Shown here: positions 1 to 8,060 of the stretch, piece by piece | How positions within the stretch are numbered: the stretch's first letter is position 1 | How the letters are laid out: the number at the start of each line of letters is the position of its first letter | Made by a program: the position numbers and the translations under genes | Origin: Fulvivirga maritima | GTDB lineage: Bacteria > Bacteroidota > Bacteroidia > Cytophagales > Cyclobacteriaceae | Direction of reading: 5' to 3' | Assembly: GCF_021389955.1 (NCBI RefSeq) | Contig: NZ_CP089980.1 | Span: 4,893,001-4,957,000 of the forward strand | Length of the DNA stretch: 64,000 nucleotides | Notes under the pieces: generated by a model | Seen by the model: only the letters and a program-made list of their open reading frames with translations | The model's database searches: none | Told to the model about the DNA's origin: nothing

Positions 1-1
1 G

Positions 2-406
2 AAAGGTTTTATTCAATATCAATTTGTAGTGCCAGAAGCAGGTGGAAAAGAAAGCATCAGGCTGATTTTAGATGCTATTACAAAAAGTGGCTGTGTACCA
101 TTTCTCAATGTGCTTAAGAAATTTGGAGAAGGGCAGGGGGCTCCACTCTCATTTCCTATGAAGGGATATACCTTTGCTATTGATTTCCCTGTAACTGACA
201 GGCTCAGAGAGTTTACTAAAAAGCTAGATAAAATGGTGTTAGATGCCGGAGGAAGACTGTATTTGGGGAAAGATGCTTACCTGGATGAGGCTACTTTTAA
301 AGCCATGTATCCGCAGTATAAAGAATGGCTGGAAGTAAAGAGAAAATATGACCCTAAAGGGTTGTACAGTTCGGATCTTGCCAGAAGAATTGGGCTTACC
401 CTGTAA
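2..406 (+). CDS. FAD-linked oxidase, C-terminal part (cut by window edge)
   Basis: The reading frame is open to the left edge, so only about 134 C-terminal codons are present. The tail resembles the C-terminal substrate domain of FAD-dependent oxidases of the DprE1 / D-arabinono-lactone oxidase group (VAO superfamily). In that group the chain closes with a conserved stretch like the KYDPKGLYSSDLARRIGL seen here. The GTG at 29 is internal, since coding similarity continues upstream of it (KGFIQYQFV). The FAD-binding half lies outside the window, so cofactor linkage and substrate cannot be judged. Family assignment is an inference from the tail alone. Confidence 0.7.
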   Translation, partial: KGFIQYQFVVPEAGGKESIRLILDAITKSGCVPFLNVLKKFGEGQGAPLSFPMKGYTFAIDFPVTDRLREFTKKLDKMVLDAGGRLYLGKDAYLDEATFKAMYPQYKEWLEVKRKYDPKGLYSSDLARRIGLTL

Positions 407-424
407 GGTCAGTAGTGTAGAAAT

Positions 425-456
425 GAGTTTGTAAGGCATCTATACCTCACAAACTC
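425..456. terminator. inverted repeat between convergent genes
   Basis: GAGTTTGT at 425-432 pairs with ACAAACTC at 449-456, with an extra AGG/CCT pairing inside. It sits between the stop of the oxidase gene and the stop of the opposing peroxiredoxin gene, so it could serve both as a transcription end. There is no long T-run on either side, so the call is moderate. Confidence 0.45.
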
Positions 457-464
457 ACTATATG

Positions 465-911
465 TTATAAGATCTGTGCAGTGTGATCTTTAGTTTTTAC
501 TTTTTGTATGATCTTTTCAATTTTTCCTTCTTCATCTATAAGAAAAGTTACCCTGGCAGTGCCCATGTATTTTCTTCCATACATTTGCTTTTCTACCCAA
601 GTTCCATATTTCTCATGAATTTGCTTTTCGGTATCAGCCAAAAGTGTGAAAGGAAGCTCCTGCTTCTCTATAAATTTCAAGTGAGATTTCTCAGAATCAG
701 TACTCACTCCTAATACTTCATAACCGGCTTTTTGTAAGGCAGTATAGTTATCACGTAGGTTGCAAGCCTCTGCTGTACAGCCCGGTGTACTGTCTTTAGG
801 GTAAAAATACAGCACCACTTTTTTACCTTTATAATCTGAAAGTTTTACAGTGTTGCCGTTTTGATCGTTTACTTCAAAATCTGGTGCCTGATCACCTTCT
901 TGTAATTCCAT
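465..911 (-). CDS. bcp: thioredoxin-dependent peroxiredoxin, BCP/PrxQ type
   Basis: This 148-residue protein is the usual length for BCP/PrxQ peroxiredoxins, which reduce hydrogen peroxide and organic hydroperoxides in the cytoplasm using thioredoxin. The active-site block YPKDSTPGCTAEAC gives peroxidatic Cys45 and resolving Cys50, the spacing typical of atypical 2-Cys PrxQ proteins. The N-terminus (GDQAPDF) and the later FLIDEEGKI strand are standard for the fold. It starts two bases after the stop of the M23 peptidase gene, so it is probably the last gene of a three-gene minus-strand operon (FAH protein, M23 peptidase, bcp). Confidence 0.93.
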   Translation of the reverse strand: MELQEGDQAPDFEVNDQNGNTVKLSDYKGKKVVLYFYPKDSTPGCTAEACNLRDNYTALQKAGYEVLGVSTDSEKSHLKFIEKQELPFTLLADTEKQIHEKYGTWVEKQMYGRKYMGTARVTFLIDEEGKIEKIIQKVKTKDHTAQIL

Positions 912-913
912 TT

Positions 914-2866
914 TTAATTGATTTTTGTTATATACTCTTTTTCGTTATTTGAATTATCTGTCACCACTACCTTTACTTCTCCGGTAAAGGGCTTTTTAGG
1001 ATCCAGCTTTTCTGACCATATCAGATTGGTTTTATAGTCATAGTTCATAAGCACCCAAGAGCCATCTACCCAGCACTTAAATTCTTTTATGCCAGCCCTA
1101 TCATCATAGATCTTGAATCGCAATTCATTTCTGGTCACCTTAATGGGGTTAATGGTAGGAGGGTTAACATCTTTTAAGATAGTAAACCGACCAAAATCTC
1201 TTGTGGAAAATGATATCTTGTCATAGTTCCAATCACCTCCTTTATAATATGCAGCACCTCTTTCAGTAAGTAGGTAAACCGCATATTTATCAGCATCTTT
1301 ATAAGGTATCTGAGGTTTCAAGGTTACGCCAATATAGCTTCTCAGCGGTACATCAGTATCTCCTATATAAAAATACTCCTTATTCGCTACACTATCATAT
1401 TGATAATCAGTCTGTAGATAAAGTGTGTCAAAAAGGTCTCCTTGCGTGAAAGAGATATCAATAAGCTCACTGTAATACTTATATGATGAGCCTGCCGGTA
1501 TCATATCTTTATAGTTTACTTCTGTGTTTTTGCCATTAATATCTACTGAAAAAGGAAGCCCATCTCTCATGTCCCAGAGGTATACACCTACATTTCCGTT
1601 GATGGTATAGTCAGGAGTAAGGTCTTTCTCCTCAGGCAGATAAACACTAACTGCAGCGGGAAGCTCCTTATTATTAAGATCAGCTTTTATTACCAGTGTA
1701 TTTTCTTTTAGATAAATGCCATTAGCCTCATGTCCGTATGCTTTTATATCATCAGGAGCTGAGGGTAGGCTTTTAAGCGAAAAGGTTACTTGGCTCTGGT
1801 TGCCATAACTGTCTGTCATCAGGATTTTAGCAGGATGCTCCGCCAGGCTGTTAAAGTGAAGCCTTCCTTTATGCGCATCTGTAGTGTAAAACTGTAGCTC
1901 GTTTCCATCATCAACAAAGAGTTTGTGGTACCTTTCTCCGGTATTTCTGAGCTCCCTATAATCCATATGTTTCAGGATGTTTCGTTGCTCTCCAAAAGCA
2001 AAAGTGGTAATGTCTTGTTTAAAGACCATATTATTGTCTACATCAAGCACCATTTCATTGATACCACAGCGAAAGCGTGCATTATCCAGCTTATCATAAG
2101 CGTAGATTTCTATGCCTACTTCTCCGGTTACTTCTATGGGTTTATCAATTACATAATCATTACCAACACGTCTCAGTGTAAATACCTCTCTTCCAAATTG
2201 TCCGTTTACACGCGAATTTTTATTTAAAGTGGTAATGGCCAATTTCTCTGCTACAGGCGGTGTCTGATCCAGCACCTCGTTAAAGCCATAGTGCAGTGGA
2301 TTGAGTGGTTTATTATTTCTATCTCTTATGTCAAAGTGTAAATGTGGCCCTCCAGAACCACCGCTATTACCTGAGTAAGCTATGGTATCGCCTTTTTTTA
2401 CATCAAATTGGCCTTTTCTGAAAAACAAATCAATATCAAATTGCTGTTTGCGATATTGCTCTTGCCTAATGTAATCTGCCAGCTCACCAGTAAATTGCTC
2501 CAAGTGCCCATATACAGAGATATGCCCATTAGGGTGAGTAATGTATACTGCATTACCATAACCATACGGAGATACCGCTATTCTGGAGACATAACCATCT
2601 GCGGCGGCTTGTACCATGAGTCCGGTGCGGCTTTCTGTTCTTATATCTATTCCTGTATGAAAATGGTTAGACCGAAGTTCACCCATGGTGCCGGCTAGCG
2701 TATTTCTGTAGCCAGGCTTAATAGGAAATAAATAATAGCCACTTTTTCCCGGACTATATTCCGCGTCATTACTCTGCGAGTAAGATGCCAGAGTAAGTAA
2801 TGTTAATATTAATGTAAATGATAAATGCTTATTTAACCTCAAATTCCAGTAGTTTCTCATCCTCAA
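914..2866 (-). CDS. M23 family metallopeptidase, secreted
   Basis: A 650-residue exported protein with a hydrophobic signal segment at about residues 15-30. The LytM/M23 zinc endopeptidase domain covers about 55-195, with H70-x3-D74 (HTGID), H121 in YGHLEQ and H175/H177 in PHLHFD; these supply zinc ligands and catalytic residues. M23 enzymes cut peptidoglycan cross-bridges or act as division and envelope factors. The remaining 450 residues are beta-rich with no domain I recognise, as in the long Bacteroidota M23 proteins. The start overlaps the 3' end of the upstream FAH gene by 38 bases; Met3 (2860) is an equally possible start. All catalytic residues are present. Confidence 0.88.
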   Translation of the reverse strand: MRMRNYWNLRLNKHLSFTLILTLLTLASYSQSNDAEYSPGKSGYYLFPIKPGYRNTLAGTMGELRSNHFHTGIDIRTESRTGLMVQAAADGYVSRIAVSPYGYGNAVYITHPNGHISVYGHLEQFTGELADYIRQEQYRKQQFDIDLFFRKGQFDVKKGDTIAYSGNSGGSGGPHLHFDIRDRNNKPLNPLHYGFNEVLDQTPPVAEKLAITTLNKNSRVNGQFGREVFTLRRVGNDYVIDKPIEVTGEVGIEIYAYDKLDNARFRCGINEMVLDVDNNMVFKQDITTFAFGEQRNILKHMDYRELRNTGERYHKLFVDDGNELQFYTTDAHKGRLHFNSLAEHPAKILMTDSYGNQSQVTFSLKSLPSAPDDIKAYGHEANGIYLKENTLVIKADLNNKELPAAVSVYLPEEKDLTPDYTINGNVGVYLWDMRDGLPFSVDINGKNTEVNYKDMIPAGSSYKYYSELIDISFTQGDLFDTLYLQTDYQYDSVANKEYFYIGDTDVPLRSYIGVTLKPQIPYKDADKYAVYLLTERGAAYYKGGDWNYDKISFSTRDFGRFTILKDVNPPTINPIKVTRNELRFKIYDDRAGIKEFKCWVDGSWVLMNYDYKTNLIWSEKLDPKKPFTGEVKVVVTDNSNNEKEYITKIN

Positions 2867-3440
2867 TATATGCTGCTAGTTTATTCCCAATTTCAACATG
2901 ACCAACTCCTTTAGGAGTTCCTGTAAATATCATATCTCCTTGCTTAAGTGTGAAAAACTGGGAGATATATGATATAATGTAATCAAAGCTAAAAAGCATA
3001 AGACTGGTGTTCCCTTGCTGTCTTACTTCATCATTCAGGGTGAGACTGAAGTTGATGTTATTCAGATCATTGAATTTCTCTTTAGGAAGAAAATCAGATA
3101 TAGGAGCAGAGCCATTAAATCCTTTGGCCAGTGCCCAGGGAAGTCCCTTTTCTTTAGCTTTTTGCTGAAGATCTCTTGCTGTGAAATCAACCCCAATGCC
3201 TATTTCCTGGTAATATTTATGAGCAAACTTTTCCTGAATGTTTTTACCTTCTTTAGAGATTCTTAAAACCAGCTCCACTTCGTAGTGGATGTCCTTACTA
3301 AACTCCGGATAAAAGAAGGGAGCGTTATCTCTTAATAAGGCGGTGTCTGGCTTTGTGAAAATCACTGGTTCGTCAGGTCTTTCGTTGTTCAGTTCTTCAA
3401 TATGTTCTACGTAATTTCGTCCTACAGCAAGTATCTTCAT
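2829..3440 (-). CDS. fumarylacetoacetate hydrolase (FAH) family protein
   Basis: A 203-residue single-domain FAH-fold protein. The segment FSKDIHYEVELVLRI carries the acidic metal ligands of the family, and the end GDMIFTGTPKGVGHVEIGN is the family signature loop. Members cleave C-C bonds or decarboxylate/hydrate 2-oxo acids, for example acylpyruvases and oxaloacetate decarboxylases; the substrate cannot be read from sequence. It is the first gene of the minus-strand cluster with the M23 peptidase and bcp, and is divergent from the M48 peptidase gene across a 122-bp AT-rich gap that must hold both promoters. Confidence 0.88.
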   Translation of the reverse strand: MKILAVGRNYVEHIEELNNERPDEPVIFTKPDTALLRDNAPFFYPEFSKDIHYEVELVLRISKEGKNIQEKFAHKYYQEIGIGVDFTARDLQQKAKEKGLPWALAKGFNGSAPISDFLPKEKFNDLNNINFSLTLNDEVRQQGNTSLMLFSFDYIISYISQFFTLKQGDMIFTGTPKGVGHVEIGNKLAAYIEDEKLLEFEVK

Positions 3441-3562
3441 TAGAAAAACTATTTATAAGTGGTTTGGTTATATTAAAAATAAGGGAAGTAATTTTATTAT
3501 CTTCAGAATCAATAAATTTAGCCTAAAATTGTAAAGATTTAACTACTGAAAAAAATTAAAAC

Positions 3563-4363
3563 ATGATTAAAAAGATATTATTTCTATTTGTAATTGGGCT
3601 GTTTTTATACAGTTGTGCCAGCGTACCGGTTACGGGCAGATCACAGTTAAACCTGGTATCTAATTCAGAAATATTACCTATGAGTTATGACCAATATCAG
3701 CAGACTTTGAAAGACAACAAACTTTCTACCAACCAAGAATATGTAAACATGGTGAAATCGGTAGGTAAGAAGATTCAGGTGGCTGTAGAAGAGTATATGA
3801 AACAGAATGGTATGTCTGACAACCTGAAAGGATACTCTTGGGAGTTTAATGTGATTGAATCTGATGAAGTGAATGCCTGGTGTATGCCTGGCGGGAAAGT
3901 AGCTTTTTATACAGGTATTATGCCTATTTGCCAGGATGAAACCGGGGTAGCCGTAGTTATGGGTCATGAGGTGGCGCATGCAATAGCTAACCATGGTAGA
4001 GAAAGAATGAGTGAGTCTCTGGTAGCTAACTTCGGTTTAAGTTCATTAAGTACGGCCTTTGGTCAGGATCCTTCACTAACCCAGCAGTTGCTATATCAGT
4101 CAGTAGGTATAGGTACTCAGCTGGGAATGCTTAAATTCTCAAGAACGCATGAGTCTGAGGCTGATCATATCGGTTTAATATTTATGGCTATGGCTGGTTA
4201 TAACCCTAGTGAAGCGCCTAAGTTTTGGGAGCGTATGGAAGCTAATAGCGGCGGCAGCAGGCAGCCTGAGTTTCTATCTACTCACCCGCACCCAGACACG
4301 CGTATTGCTGATTTAAAAAAGGAATTACCAGAAGCTATGAAGTACTATAAAGGAGGGAAGTAA
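3563..4363 (+). CDS. M48 family metalloprotease, lipoprotein
   Basis: A 266-residue lipoprotein: the N-terminus ends in the lipobox LYSC, with Cys18 as the likely lipidated residue, followed by the ASVPVTGRSQL stretch typical of Bacteroidota M48 lipoproteins. The zinc site is H135-E136-x2-H139 (HEVAH), with a third ligand in E197-SEAD (the ExxAD motif). Related enzymes (Oma1/LoiP/BepA type) act in envelope protein quality control. The C-terminal FLSTHPHPDTRI block is also standard for the group. All key residues are intact. It stands alone, 63 bp before bshB1. Confidence 0.92.
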   Translation: MIKKILFLFVIGLFLYSCASVPVTGRSQLNLVSNSEILPMSYDQYQQTLKDNKLSTNQEYVNMVKSVGKKIQVAVEEYMKQNGMSDNLKGYSWEFNVIESDEVNAWCMPGGKVAFYTGIMPICQDETGVAVVMGHEVAHAIANHGRERMSESLVANFGLSSLSTAFGQDPSLTQQLLYQSVGIGTQLGMLKFSRTHESEADHIGLIFMAMAGYNPSEAPKFWERMEANSGGSRQPEFLSTHPHPDTRIADLKKELPEAMKYYKGGK

Positions 4364-4426
4364 GAGTTAACGCTCCTGTTAACTATAATTTTCATAGTTT
4401 TGCACTCAGGTTGAAATTAGAAGATT

Positions 4427-5155
4427 ATGGAGAACATAAAATTGGATGTGTTAGCTTTTGCTGCGCATCCTGATGATACTGAGCTTAGCTGTGCAGGAAC
4501 ATTAGCGGCTCATATAGATAAAGGCTACACAGTAGGTGTAGTAGACTTTACCCGTGGTGAAATGGGTACCAGAGGCTCTGCAGAAATAAGAGAAGTAGAG
4601 GCTCGAGAGTCAGCTAAAATATTAGGCCTGGCCGTGAGAGATAACCTTGGCTTTGAAGATGCATTTTTTGCTAATGACAAGGAGCATCAGCTGGAAGTAG
4701 CCAGAGCCATTCGTAAATACAGACCAAATATTGTGCTTGCTAATGCCGTGCATGACAGGCACCCTGATCATGGAAAAGCTGCCAAGTTAGTGATAGAGGC
4801 CTATTTTTTGGCAGGATTGGCTAAAATTGAGCTCACTGATGAAGAAGGCAATGCTTTAGAGCCCTGGAGACCAAAATCAGTGTATCATTATATCCAAAGC
4901 TTATATATAGAGCCTGACTTTGTGGTAGATGTGAGTGATTATTGGGAAAAGAAAATGGATGCCATCAGAGCGTTTAAATCACAGTTTTTTGATCCTAATA
5001 GCGAAGAGCCAGAAACCTATATTTCTTCTCCTGAATTTATGCAGGTAATAGAAGGAAGAGCGAAGGATCTGGGACATGGTATAGGAGGAAAGTTTGCTGA
5101 AGGGTTTACCATCAACAGGCACATAGGGGTGAAAGATTTACATGACCTTTTATAA
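4427..5155 (+). CDS. bshB1: bacillithiol biosynthesis deacetylase BshB1
   Basis: A 242-residue zinc-dependent LmbE/PIG-L family deacetylase. The AHPDD motif (residues 13-17) supplies the zinc ligands and catalytic Asp, and HDRHPDHGKAAKL is the second family block. Within the superfamily, the FTRGEMGTRGS segment and the IEPDFVVDVSDYWEKKMDAIRAFKSQF region fit BshB1, which removes the acetyl group from N-acetylglucosaminyl-malate in the cytoplasm to make the bacillithiol precursor. Bacillithiol is the main low-molecular-weight thiol of many Bacteroidota. The following DUF2721 gene begins 14 bases later and is probably co-transcribed. Confidence 0.92.
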   Translation: MENIKLDVLAFAAHPDDTELSCAGTLAAHIDKGYTVGVVDFTRGEMGTRGSAEIREVEARESAKILGLAVRDNLGFEDAFFANDKEHQLEVARAIRKYRPNIVLANAVHDRHPDHGKAAKLVIEAYFLAGLAKIELTDEEGNALEPWRPKSVYHYIQSLYIEPDFVVDVSDYWEKKMDAIRAFKSQFFDPNSEEPETYISSPEFMQVIEGRAKDLGHGIGGKFAEGFTINRHIGVKDLHDLL

Positions 5156-5169
5156 ATAGGAGGTGATCA

Positions 5170-5562
5170 ATGTCTATTAGTTTAACTACACCAGCCCTTT
5201 TATTTCCGGCTATTTCATTGCTTTTACTGGCTTATACCAATAGGTTTTTAGCCATAGCCTCACTAATCAGAAACCTGAATGTGCGGCAGAAGGAAGCCCC
5301 AAAGCCTACAACATTAGGTCAGATTAAGAGTCTGAAAAGCAGGCTCAAGCTTATTAAGAACATGCAGATTACAGGGGTATTTAGTTTCTTCCTCTGTGTG
5401 TTGAGTATGTTTCTCCTTTTTCAGGGACACAGTACGTGGGGGGAATACGTGTTCGGAGTAAGTATAATTGCCTTGCTTATTTCACTGGCCATGTCACTGC
5501 AAGAGCTGGTAATAAGTACTAAAGCTTTGAGTCTGGAACTAAGCGATATGGAGCACGAATAA
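5170..5562 (+). CDS. DUF2721 family membrane protein
   Basis: A 130-residue protein with three hydrophobic segments (about 7-30, 68-86 and 92-112), separated by a basic cytoplasmic stretch rich in Lys and Arg. The pattern, including FPAISLLLLAYTNRFLAIASLIR, matches DUF2721 inner-membrane proteins of unknown function. It follows bshB1 after 14 bases with a purine-rich AGGAGGTGA-like stretch just before the ATG, unusual in this AT-rich, mostly Shine-Dalgarno-free window. A rho-independent terminator overlaps its stop codon and closes the transcript. Confidence 0.82.
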   Translation: MSISLTTPALLFPAISLLLLAYTNRFLAIASLIRNLNVRQKEAPKPTTLGQIKSLKSRLKLIKNMQITGVFSFFLCVLSMFLLFQGHSTWGEYVFGVSIIALLISLAMSLQELVISTKALSLELSDMEHE

Positions 5563-5583
5563 TCATTTATTCGTGCTTTTTTT
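5552..5583 (+). terminator. rho-independent terminator after bshB1-DUF2721
   Basis: AGCACGAAT (5552-5560) pairs with ATTCGTGCT, followed by a run of seven T. The left arm lies inside the last codons of the DUF2721 gene and includes part of its stop codon. Confidence 0.85.
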
Positions 5584-5667
5584 ATGTCTTCATTAAAAGG
5601 ATAAATACTTTCTTCTTTTTTGCAAAAATCTTCTTTTTAGCCTATAAATGGATAAAGTTTACTTGAG

Positions 5668-6567
5668 TTAACTTTCTATTGGAGTGATTTCGTAGAGTTC
5701 AGCATTCTTTTTGGGTTGAATACCATCACCATTATCTTCTGCATATACTTTAGTGAAAGCTGCCCCATAGTACATGATCATGGAGCAGTAAAATATAAAC
5801 AGAAACAGCACCATAATTGAAGCGGAAGTACCAAAGATATTATTGATATTATCGGTAACTAAAAACTGAGTAAGTATGTACTTGCCCAGGTTAAATAGCA
5901 CAGCGGTAAATGCACCACCTATAATTGCCGTTTTTCCATGAATTTTAGCATCAGGCAGATACTTAAATAATATGGCGAACCAAAGGGTAACGGAGAGCAA
6001 GGAGAGGAGATAACTCACGGTCATTACTATAAAGGAATCTACACCTGGTATCAGCTCATCAAGGTAATCTTTTAATACGGCTACAGAAGCATCTGCCACT
6101 AGCGATCCGAAAAATAAAATGCCGCTTACCAAAATGAGTAAAAATGATATAAGCCGCTGGGTAAGGTTGTATTTTAATCTTTTGTTGGTTTTAATTCTAA
6201 TATTCCAAATTCGATTAAGGGCTTGCCTTATTACATGAAATAAAGTGGTAGAAACAAAGACCAAAAAGAGGCTACCTCCAATGGCTATCCAGGTGCTGCT
6301 GGCCTGGTTACGAAAGTTCTGAACTATGTTTTTTATCTGACGAGAGGTGCCATCACCAAAATATTTTTGTATTTCGTTAAACAACTGATCTGATAATGTC
6401 TCTTGCTTAAAGTACAAACTCAGTATACCCACTAAAATTATAATGATAGGAGGTAACGAAAAAACAGTGAAAAATGCAGTGGATGACCCTAATAATAAGG
6501 GTTGGTTGTGTCTCAGGCATTTAAAAGCACTGAGAAAAAGCTTAAGCCATTTCGTGATAATCTTCAT
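5668..6567 (-). CDS. YihY/BrkB family membrane protein
   Basis: A 299-residue integral membrane protein with about six transmembrane segments. The early block LLGSSTAFFTVFSLPPIIIIL and the motif ALNRIWNIRIKTNKRLKYNLTQRL are typical of the YihY/BrkB (UPF0761) family, formerly misnamed ribonuclease BN. The molecular role is unknown; transport has been suggested for members. It is the last of three minus-strand genes, 96 bp below the beta-barrel gene, and may be read separately. Confidence 0.88.
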   Translation of the reverse strand: MKIITKWLKLFLSAFKCLRHNQPLLLGSSTAFFTVFSLPPIIIILVGILSLYFKQETLSDQLFNEIQKYFGDGTSRQIKNIVQNFRNQASSTWIAIGGSLFLVFVSTTLFHVIRQALNRIWNIRIKTNKRLKYNLTQRLISFLLILVSGILFFGSLVADASVAVLKDYLDELIPGVDSFIVMTVSYLLSLLSVTLWFAILFKYLPDAKIHGKTAIIGGAFTAVLFNLGKYILTQFLVTDNINNIFGTSASIMVLFLFIFYCSMIMYYGAAFTKVYAEDNGDGIQPKKNAELYEITPIES

Positions 6568-6663
6568 AAAGAACTAATGCCGCGGTCTATTTTTAAGGCT
6601 TTCAATCCACAAAGGTAAAAGTTTAGTAATAACACCCAAGTAAGATACTGGTTTGATTGGCTG

Positions 6664-7248
6664 TTAAAATCTATAGAACAAACCTGTAGTAATAGAGATA
6701 CTCTCTACTTCTTTATTTACTTTATATTTATCAAAATCAGGATTAGTATACATATAATCTACATTGAGAGGTATTTGTAGCCGTCTCCCCAAAGCATATT
6801 TTACTGATGCTCCCGCATTATAGACTATAGAATGGCCCTTATGGTTTTTATTCTCATACTGAAAATAAAAGTTAGAGTGTATAGGCAACATGGTTATACT
6901 ATAGCCAATTAAAGATCTTAATTCCAGTGCAATTGATTTATTAACATTACATGCCAGTAAAGGCCCTATCATTACTCCTCCGTATGACCAGCGATTCATG
7001 TCAGTATTTTCCATGGTATTGGTAGCGCCAAAGCCAGAAAGATTAATACCTATATTTTTACTAAAATAGTAGTCCAGATCCAAGCTGGCCCGGGTACCCG
7101 TTTTAGTTATAAAATCATAATGGTTTAGAGGCATAGAAGGCCCCACATTTATACCAATAAAGCCATTTCTGCGCTTAATCATCTGGGCAGTAGCTACTTC
7201 CCAGCAGAAAAGGCAGATGATCGTAGATATGATTATTGACTTCTTCAT
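6664..7248 (-). CDS. outer membrane beta-barrel protein, hypothetical
   Basis: A 194-residue exported protein with a signal peptide (Lys-Lys start, hydrophobic IIISTIICLFCWEVATAQ). The mature part has alternating-hydrophobicity strands with many Gly and aromatic residues and ends in the aromatic TTGLFYRF, as outer-membrane barrels do. It fits the small PorT/OmpW-like barrels common in Bacteroidota, but I do not recognise a specific family. No function is assigned. Confidence 0.7.
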   Translation of the reverse strand: MKKSIIISTIICLFCWEVATAQMIKRRNGFIGINVGPSMPLNHYDFITKTGTRASLDLDYYFSKNIGINLSGFGATNTMENTDMNRWSYGGVMIGPLLACNVNKSIALELRSLIGYSITMLPIHSNFYFQYENKNHKGHSIVYNAGASVKYALGRRLQIPLNVDYMYTNPDFDKYKVNKEVESISITTGLFYRF

Positions 7249-7345
7249 TAATTATAAAATGAAAAATGTCAATAAATTGTTTTAATAAGTGATGATCCTT
7301 GCTAAAAATATTTTTATTATAAGTGCCTAGTGGATAACGAGTAGG

Positions 7346-7380
7346 CAAAAGAAAAGCCCAAATGGAAATGAACCCGGGCT
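7346..7380 (-). terminator. rho-independent terminator of the 114-residue protein gene
   Basis: On the minus strand AGCCC (from 7380) pairs with GGGCT and is followed by TTTTCTTTT. It lies 23 bases beyond the stop of the gene at 7403-7747. Confidence 0.65.
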
Positions 7381-7402
7381 CTTGTTATTATTAGTTATGC
7401 TA

Positions 7403-7747
7403 TTAATTGCTCAGTGCATTGGCAGCACCTTTGATAAACTGAACACCGCCAAATATAATGGCACCCCAAAAGATAAAGCCAATATTGGCAACAGTAAGCG
7501 CTATTCCTCCCACACACCATAAGGCGCCGTAAAGCATATCTTTGTTAGCCCTGCTTTTCTTTGCCTCGGATATTTGTTTCTGTAGGTTTTCTACTACTGT
7601 ATTGGCATTATCCTGACTTAGTCCTTGTTCCTGCAGCTTGTTCTTTACTTCATAAGGGCCTAGCTTTTTATTTACTAGTAGATCAACGGCATAGTTATAT
7701 ATCTGATCTACGGTTTCCTGCTGTGATGGTGAAATGGTTGCTTCCAT
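7403..7747 (-). CDS. small membrane protein of unknown function
   Basis: A 114-residue protein with an alpha-helical, charged N-terminal half (about 1-70) and a hydrophobic, Gly-rich C-terminal half (about 72-108) that looks like one or two membrane segments. The N-terminal half resembles the short helical bundles found before membrane anchors in Bacteroidota small proteins, but I do not recognise a named family. It has its own terminator and is divergent from the hybrid kinase gene across 313 bp. Confidence 0.65.
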   Translation of the reverse strand: MEATISPSQQETVDQIYNYAVDLLVNKKLGPYEVKNKLQEQGLSQDNANTVVENLQKQISEAKKSRANKDMLYGALWCVGGIALTVANIGFIFWGAIIFGGVQFIKGAANALSN

Positions 7748-8060
7748 ATTAATAGTGTAAGTGAATTAATTATAATTTTTATACAATTAATTATGTTAAG
7801 GTAAGTGGCTGTAATTCATATTTTATTTAAAATGTCTCGTGTGTAGGAGATAGGATGAAAAAAAATAATTATATGATTAGAGTTTGAATGTCAATTGCTA
7901 AACTGGTTTACTTGATATAGTTTTTCAAATTCTTGGAATTATTTAATTAAATCAATTGAAAAATACGGTTACATCATGTAACTTTCATTGAATTAACCGA
8001 CAAAACATACATCTACCTCCTAGCCGAAAGCCAACTATTTATTATTATCAATGAGTTGTT
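7748..8060. other. intergenic region, divergent promoters
   Basis: This AT-rich 313-bp gap separates the small membrane protein (minus) and the hybrid kinase (plus), so promoters for both must lie here. I see no open frame with coding character and no clear hairpin or operator. Confidence 0.6.
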